Positions 61,521 to 64,000 of a DNA stretch of 64,000 bases are shown piece by piece. Each line of letters opens with the position of its first letter. The first letter of the stretch is position 1. The translations under genes were made by a program, and so were the position numbers. Source of the stretch: Alkalihalobacillus sp. TS-13 (GTDB lineage Bacteria; Bacillota; Bacilli; Bacillales; Fictibacillaceae); assembly GCF_019720915.1 (NCBI RefSeq), contig NZ_JAHKSI010000004.1:124001-188000 (forward strand), read 5' to 3'. The notes under the pieces are model-generated. The model worked only from the letters and a program-made list of their open reading frames with translations. It searched no databases and had not been told where the DNA came from.

Positions 61521-61553
61521 CGACAATCTGTTTGTTAAGTAACAAATTGTTGT
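61521..61553. promoter_or_regulatory. TetR operator candidate
   Basis: An imperfect palindrome with core TTTGTTA-AG-TAACAAA (GACAATCTGTTTGTTA and TAACAAATTGTTGTG) in the divergent region, 22-52 bp upstream of the membrane-protein start. The position suits a repressor covering that promoter. Confidence 0.5.
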
Positions 61554-61682
61554 GTACACTGTCATTATAAAAGAAAATGACATTCGTTCAATAACCAATA
61601 TTCGCTGATCCGTAGAATATCCGACATCTTACAAAAGAATGTTGTTTAATTTACAAAACGAAAAGAAATGGTAGGGTAATAA

Positions 61683-62297
61683 ATGAGCAAAAAAGTGGAT
61701 TTGCGTGTGAAAAGGACAAGAAAAATGATTAATGAAGCATTCCTGAAGTTGATCCAGAAAAAAAGGTTCGACTCCGTCACAATTCAAGATATTGCAGATG
61801 AAGCGCTGATCAATAGAGCAACGTTCTATCTCCATTATGAAGATAAGCATGATCTGCTTAATACGATGAGCAACACGATCATTCAAGAGTTAACAGACGA
61901 ACTTAATCCAGTTCAACATATACAGGAACAAGAAGTTCAATTGGAAAGATTACAAACAACAATTGAAAAGGTATATGGCAGTGTAGAAAAGAATCTTTCC
62001 TTCTTTGAGGTTATGTTTGGGGTACATGGCATTCACAACTTCCGAACGAACCTCGAGGAAGTGATTCGGGAACATTTTAGCCAAAAATTCGCGGATCTCG
62101 GGGTTCGCCCTGAAGACTACCAAATTCCAAAAGATTTGATCTCTCACTTTATCGGTGCTGCGTTTGTCGGGGTCGTACATTGGTGGCTAAAGCAAGATAC
62201 AAAACCGTCTTCAAAGGAAATGGCACAACAGCTATCGAAAATCATTACTGGCGGTCCTATGCAAGCAGCCGGATTTAAAATCGACAAACAACCTTAG
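61683..62297 (+). CDS. TetR/AcrR-family regulator
   Basis: 204 residues. HTH at 8-55 (RTRKMINEAFLKLIQKKRFD, SVTIQDIADEALINRATFYL, HYEDKHDLL) and a C-terminal TetR_C_7-like domain (FFEVMFGVHGIHNFRTNLEE, FIGAAFVGVVHWWLKQDTKP). The ribosome site AATGGTAGGG is moderate. This type usually represses an adjacent efflux or YhgE-like gene, as here (divergent). Confidence 0.93.
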   Translation: MSKKVDLRVKRTRKMINEAFLKLIQKKRFDSVTIQDIADEALINRATFYLHYEDKHDLLNTMSNTIIQELTDELNPVQHIQEQEVQLERLQTTIEKVYGSVEKNLSFFEVMFGVHGIHNFRTNLEEVIREHFSQKFADLGVRPEDYQIPKDLISHFIGAAFVGVVHWWLKQDTKPSSKEMAQQLSKIITGGPMQAAGFKIDKQP

Positions 62298-62675
62298 GTG
62301 TCAGACCTTTGTGCAAGACGACAAAACAGCAAAAATTTGACGACGTTAACTGTATAATCAATCACTAACCTCAGGTGTAGCTGATGAACCACCGACAGCC
62401 TTATTCAATTCTTGAAGTAATGGAAATACATTTTTTAACTATACTTTCCAAGGTTTTTCTGTTAATGCTACCTTGTATTTTTCAAAGGTCTCTTTAGTAT
62501 TGCCTCAAACTTCAGCTATCGATTTTAAAGACATATTAGATTGTATAACCAATACTTTTCGCTTACTTTTCTTCTTTTTTATCACTGTTTTTTCAATAAA
62601 ACTCCGTTTGCTGAATAAAAGATTCTGTAAACTCAAATTCCAGCATAAATAGTTAGATTACTTCAACAAGTAAAA
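62298..62675. other. Decayed coding-like stretch on minus strand
   Basis: Frames on the minus strand read KSKRKVLVIQSNMSLKSIAE, NTKETFEKYKVALTEKP and NVFPLLQELNKAVGGSSATP, each ending in stops. It seems to be a broken small gene with a coil-like C-terminus. Family not recognised. Confidence 0.3.
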
Positions 62676-62709
62676 ACCTCAAGTCCCCCAATTCGGGTGA
62701 CCTGAGGTG
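62676..62709 (-). terminator. Terminator after ureohydrolase gene
   Basis: ACCTCAAGTCCCCC pairs imperfectly with GGGTGACCTGAGGT. On the minus strand it is followed by TTTTTAC, directly after the stop at 62715. Confidence 0.75.
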
Positions 62710-62714
62710 TGCTT

Positions 62715-63486
62715 TTATTTCCCCTGCTGGCAATATCCTGTCAAAAATGAAAGGATCGTATGGGCAGCAGCTTTTACATGCATTTCACCTATGTCCTTTC
62801 GAGGATCGAGACAGACAATATCCATTGCCCTCACTTTTGTGTGTTGTCCTGCCAATTGGACGGCATCAAATAACTCTGCTGTGTACATTCCACCAGGGGC
62901 TGCTACTGGAGCACCCGCTCCATTCGTGATATCGAGAACATCCATATCCACCGTCAAATAAATGGTGTCGACCTCCTCATTCAATGTCTCTAAAGCCTGA
63001 TGGATGGTAGATTCCACTCCCTTTCTCCGTGCTTGTACCTTTTTCATCTGCGAAACCTTTCAATTCATGTGAATTGAAAAATCCATGCAACCCGATGTTG
63101 TGAACGTGCTCTCCTTTTACTACTCCACCATCAAGTAACTGGCGTATCGGTGTACCATTTGCCGGTCCAAATGTAGAGGTATCTCGTAAATCAAAGTGGG
63201 TATCCAATTGAAGGATTCCTATCGTTTCATCCGTATGAGATTGCTTCCAACCTTTTACAAGTTGAGCCGTAATGGAGTGATCCCCACCCATAACGATTGG
63301 TATCGTAAGGGGATGATGCCTGCGCATATATATCATTGCTTTTGTAATTTGCTGATGTGTATGCGTAATATCCGTGACATGTTGTTTTACATCACCTAGG
63401 TCTACGATACTTAGCTGAGCCAAATCAATGTTTTCATCTAGATTATAAGTACCAAATCCTTGTATCATGAACATTTTATTGCTCAA
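62715..63486 (-). pseudogene. Ureohydrolase (agmatinase/formimidoylglutamase type), frameshifted and N-terminally truncated
   Basis: Mn ligands are recognisable: His in VMGGDHSITAQ, Asp/His/Asp in QLDTHFDLRD, and Asp-x-Asp in YLTVDMDVLDIT; the family end EMHVKAAAHTILSFLTG is also seen. The first frame ends wrongly after KGFADEKG, and a shift at the AAAAA tract near 63038 restores RRKGVESTIHQALETL. The N-terminal 70 or so residues of the family are absent, with GFGTYNLDENIDLAQLS reached from a start in mid-domain. Related enzymes hydrolyse agmatine, guanidinobutyrate or N-formimidoylglutamate. Not functional as read. Confidence 0.85.
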
Positions 63487-63559
63487 CTGGCTGTATTAGT
63501 TAAACAACTAGCAAATAATCAGGCTACACTTTGACGGGCGCCCGTGTTAAGAGACATCG

Positions 63560-63904
63560 TTAGGAACATACGAATGAACAAAGCTGAAGCGCATTAAAAA
63601 GCCCAATTCTCCCATAATCTATAAGGAGAACTGGGCTTTCTTTTACTCCGCTAAAGCCCCCTTTTATGGAACAAAGAGCGTAATTGTAATCCAATATTGG
63701 ATTTTCTCTATTAATTTGTTTAGGTACAAATGAAACTGCGGATAATGCCTTTTCCATTGATATTTGTTCACCATATTTTATCTTTTCATTAATATCATCT
63801 TGTTTGATTTGAGGATTTTTTTCTTCAGTGGACTGATTACTATTTTCACACGCAAAGAGCATAAGGCTGAGCAAAGTAACGAAAACAAACTTGATTAACT
63901 TCAT
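63560..63904 (-). CDS. Lipoprotein, probably with a disrupted C-terminus
   Basis: Start at 63904 (AAAGGGGGG 6 bases upstream). Signal LIKFVFVTLLSLMLFAC with lipobox LFAC, then a linker ENSNQSTEEKNPQIKQDD and a globular start MEKALSAVSFVPKQINREN. The frame then passes straight through an intrinsic terminator (AAAGCCCAATTCTCC/GGAGAACTGGGCTTT, 63598-63639), so the last 25 or so residues are unlikely to be native. An indel near 63690 probably removed the true ending. Function unknown. Confidence 0.55.
   Translation of the reverse strand: MKLIKFVFVTLLSLMLFACENSNQSTEEKNPQIKQDDINEKIKYGEQISMEKALSAVSFVPKQINRENPILDYNYALCSIKGGFSGVKESPVLLIDYGRIGLFNALQLCSFVCS
63598..63639 (-). terminator. Intrinsic terminator after lipoprotein gene
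   Basis: AAAGCCCAATTCTCC pairs with GGAGAACTGGGCTTT (one G-U) and on the minus strand is followed by TTTAATGCG. It overlaps the apparent 3' end of the lipoprotein frame. Confidence 0.75.
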
Positions 63905-64000
63905 TTTTACCCCCCTTTTATTTTTTTGCTTATTCAAGATAACTCCCTCTATAAAGAAAGGGTAATCTTTGGATTTCTTTAGATTTCTTAAGTTTTTATA

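Overview
The window looks like chromosomal DNA of a low-G+C Gram-positive bacterium of the Bacillales. Evidence: strong purine-rich Shine-Dalgarno sites, frequent GTG/TTG starts, typical Bacillus-type families (DUF4309 lipoprotein, DUF3995, MocR/EamA pairs, a holin-like type I toxin, WYL and MerR regulators) and AT-rich spacers. I cannot name a species. No rRNA, tRNA or CRISPR array was seen. The polyketide synthase at the left end is visibly richer in G+C than the rest.

Layout. 0-4.3 kb (minus): the 5' part of a PfaA-like iterative polyketide/fatty-acid synthase (KS-AT-ACP), followed in the -1 frame by its ketoreductase, which runs off the window. 4.6-8.7 kb: a graveyard of asparagine synthetase fragments, an IS4-type remnant, a decayed alcohol dehydrogenase, an amino-acid carrier remnant and an ISL3-type remnant. 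8.7-10.4 kb: a hydrolase divergent from a regulator with two MerR domains. 11-16 kb: IS remnants, a cytochrome P450, RarD and two members of a small secreted-protein family. 16.9-20.3 kb: a secreted esterase-like/phytase-family protein, a lipoprotein, a GNAT enzyme and a ricin-type lectin. 21.6-23.7 kb: a stand-alone TrpB homologue lacking the PLP lysine and a LuxR-type regulator. 24.8-28.6 kb: a compact MerR-MFS-CocE hydrolase operon. 29-45 kb: DsrE protein, HPr-like protein, LysE exporter, cyclase-family hydrolase, a second esterase copy, SDR/WYL pair, three AraC regulators (two from a segmental duplication) and HppD. 45.8-53.1 kb: two MocR/EamA divergent modules (one MocR broken) sharing a palindromic operator, and an MFS transporter. 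53.7-64 kb: a third secreted paralogue, a type I toxin candidate, TnpB remnant, a multi-TM protein, an NmrA-like protein, an ABC-2-type membrane protein with divergent TetR, a broken ureohydrolase and a lipoprotein.

Two dispersed regulatory architectures tie unrelated genes together. One is a TGACA-type three-half-site element, found about 250-330 bp upstream of the three secreted paralogues and of the toxin. The other is a 47-bp promoter-like element with invariant spacing, located upstream of the lectin, LuxR and DsrE genes and of short leader ORFs. A third shared site, TGTATCGATACA, marks the MocR/EamA modules. The region otherwise shows heavy gene decay and recombination: at least six IS families are present only as remnants, with chimeric ORFs, duplications and frameshifts. 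Many of the intact genes are transporter, regulator or detoxification-type enzymes arranged as divergent regulator/target pairs.
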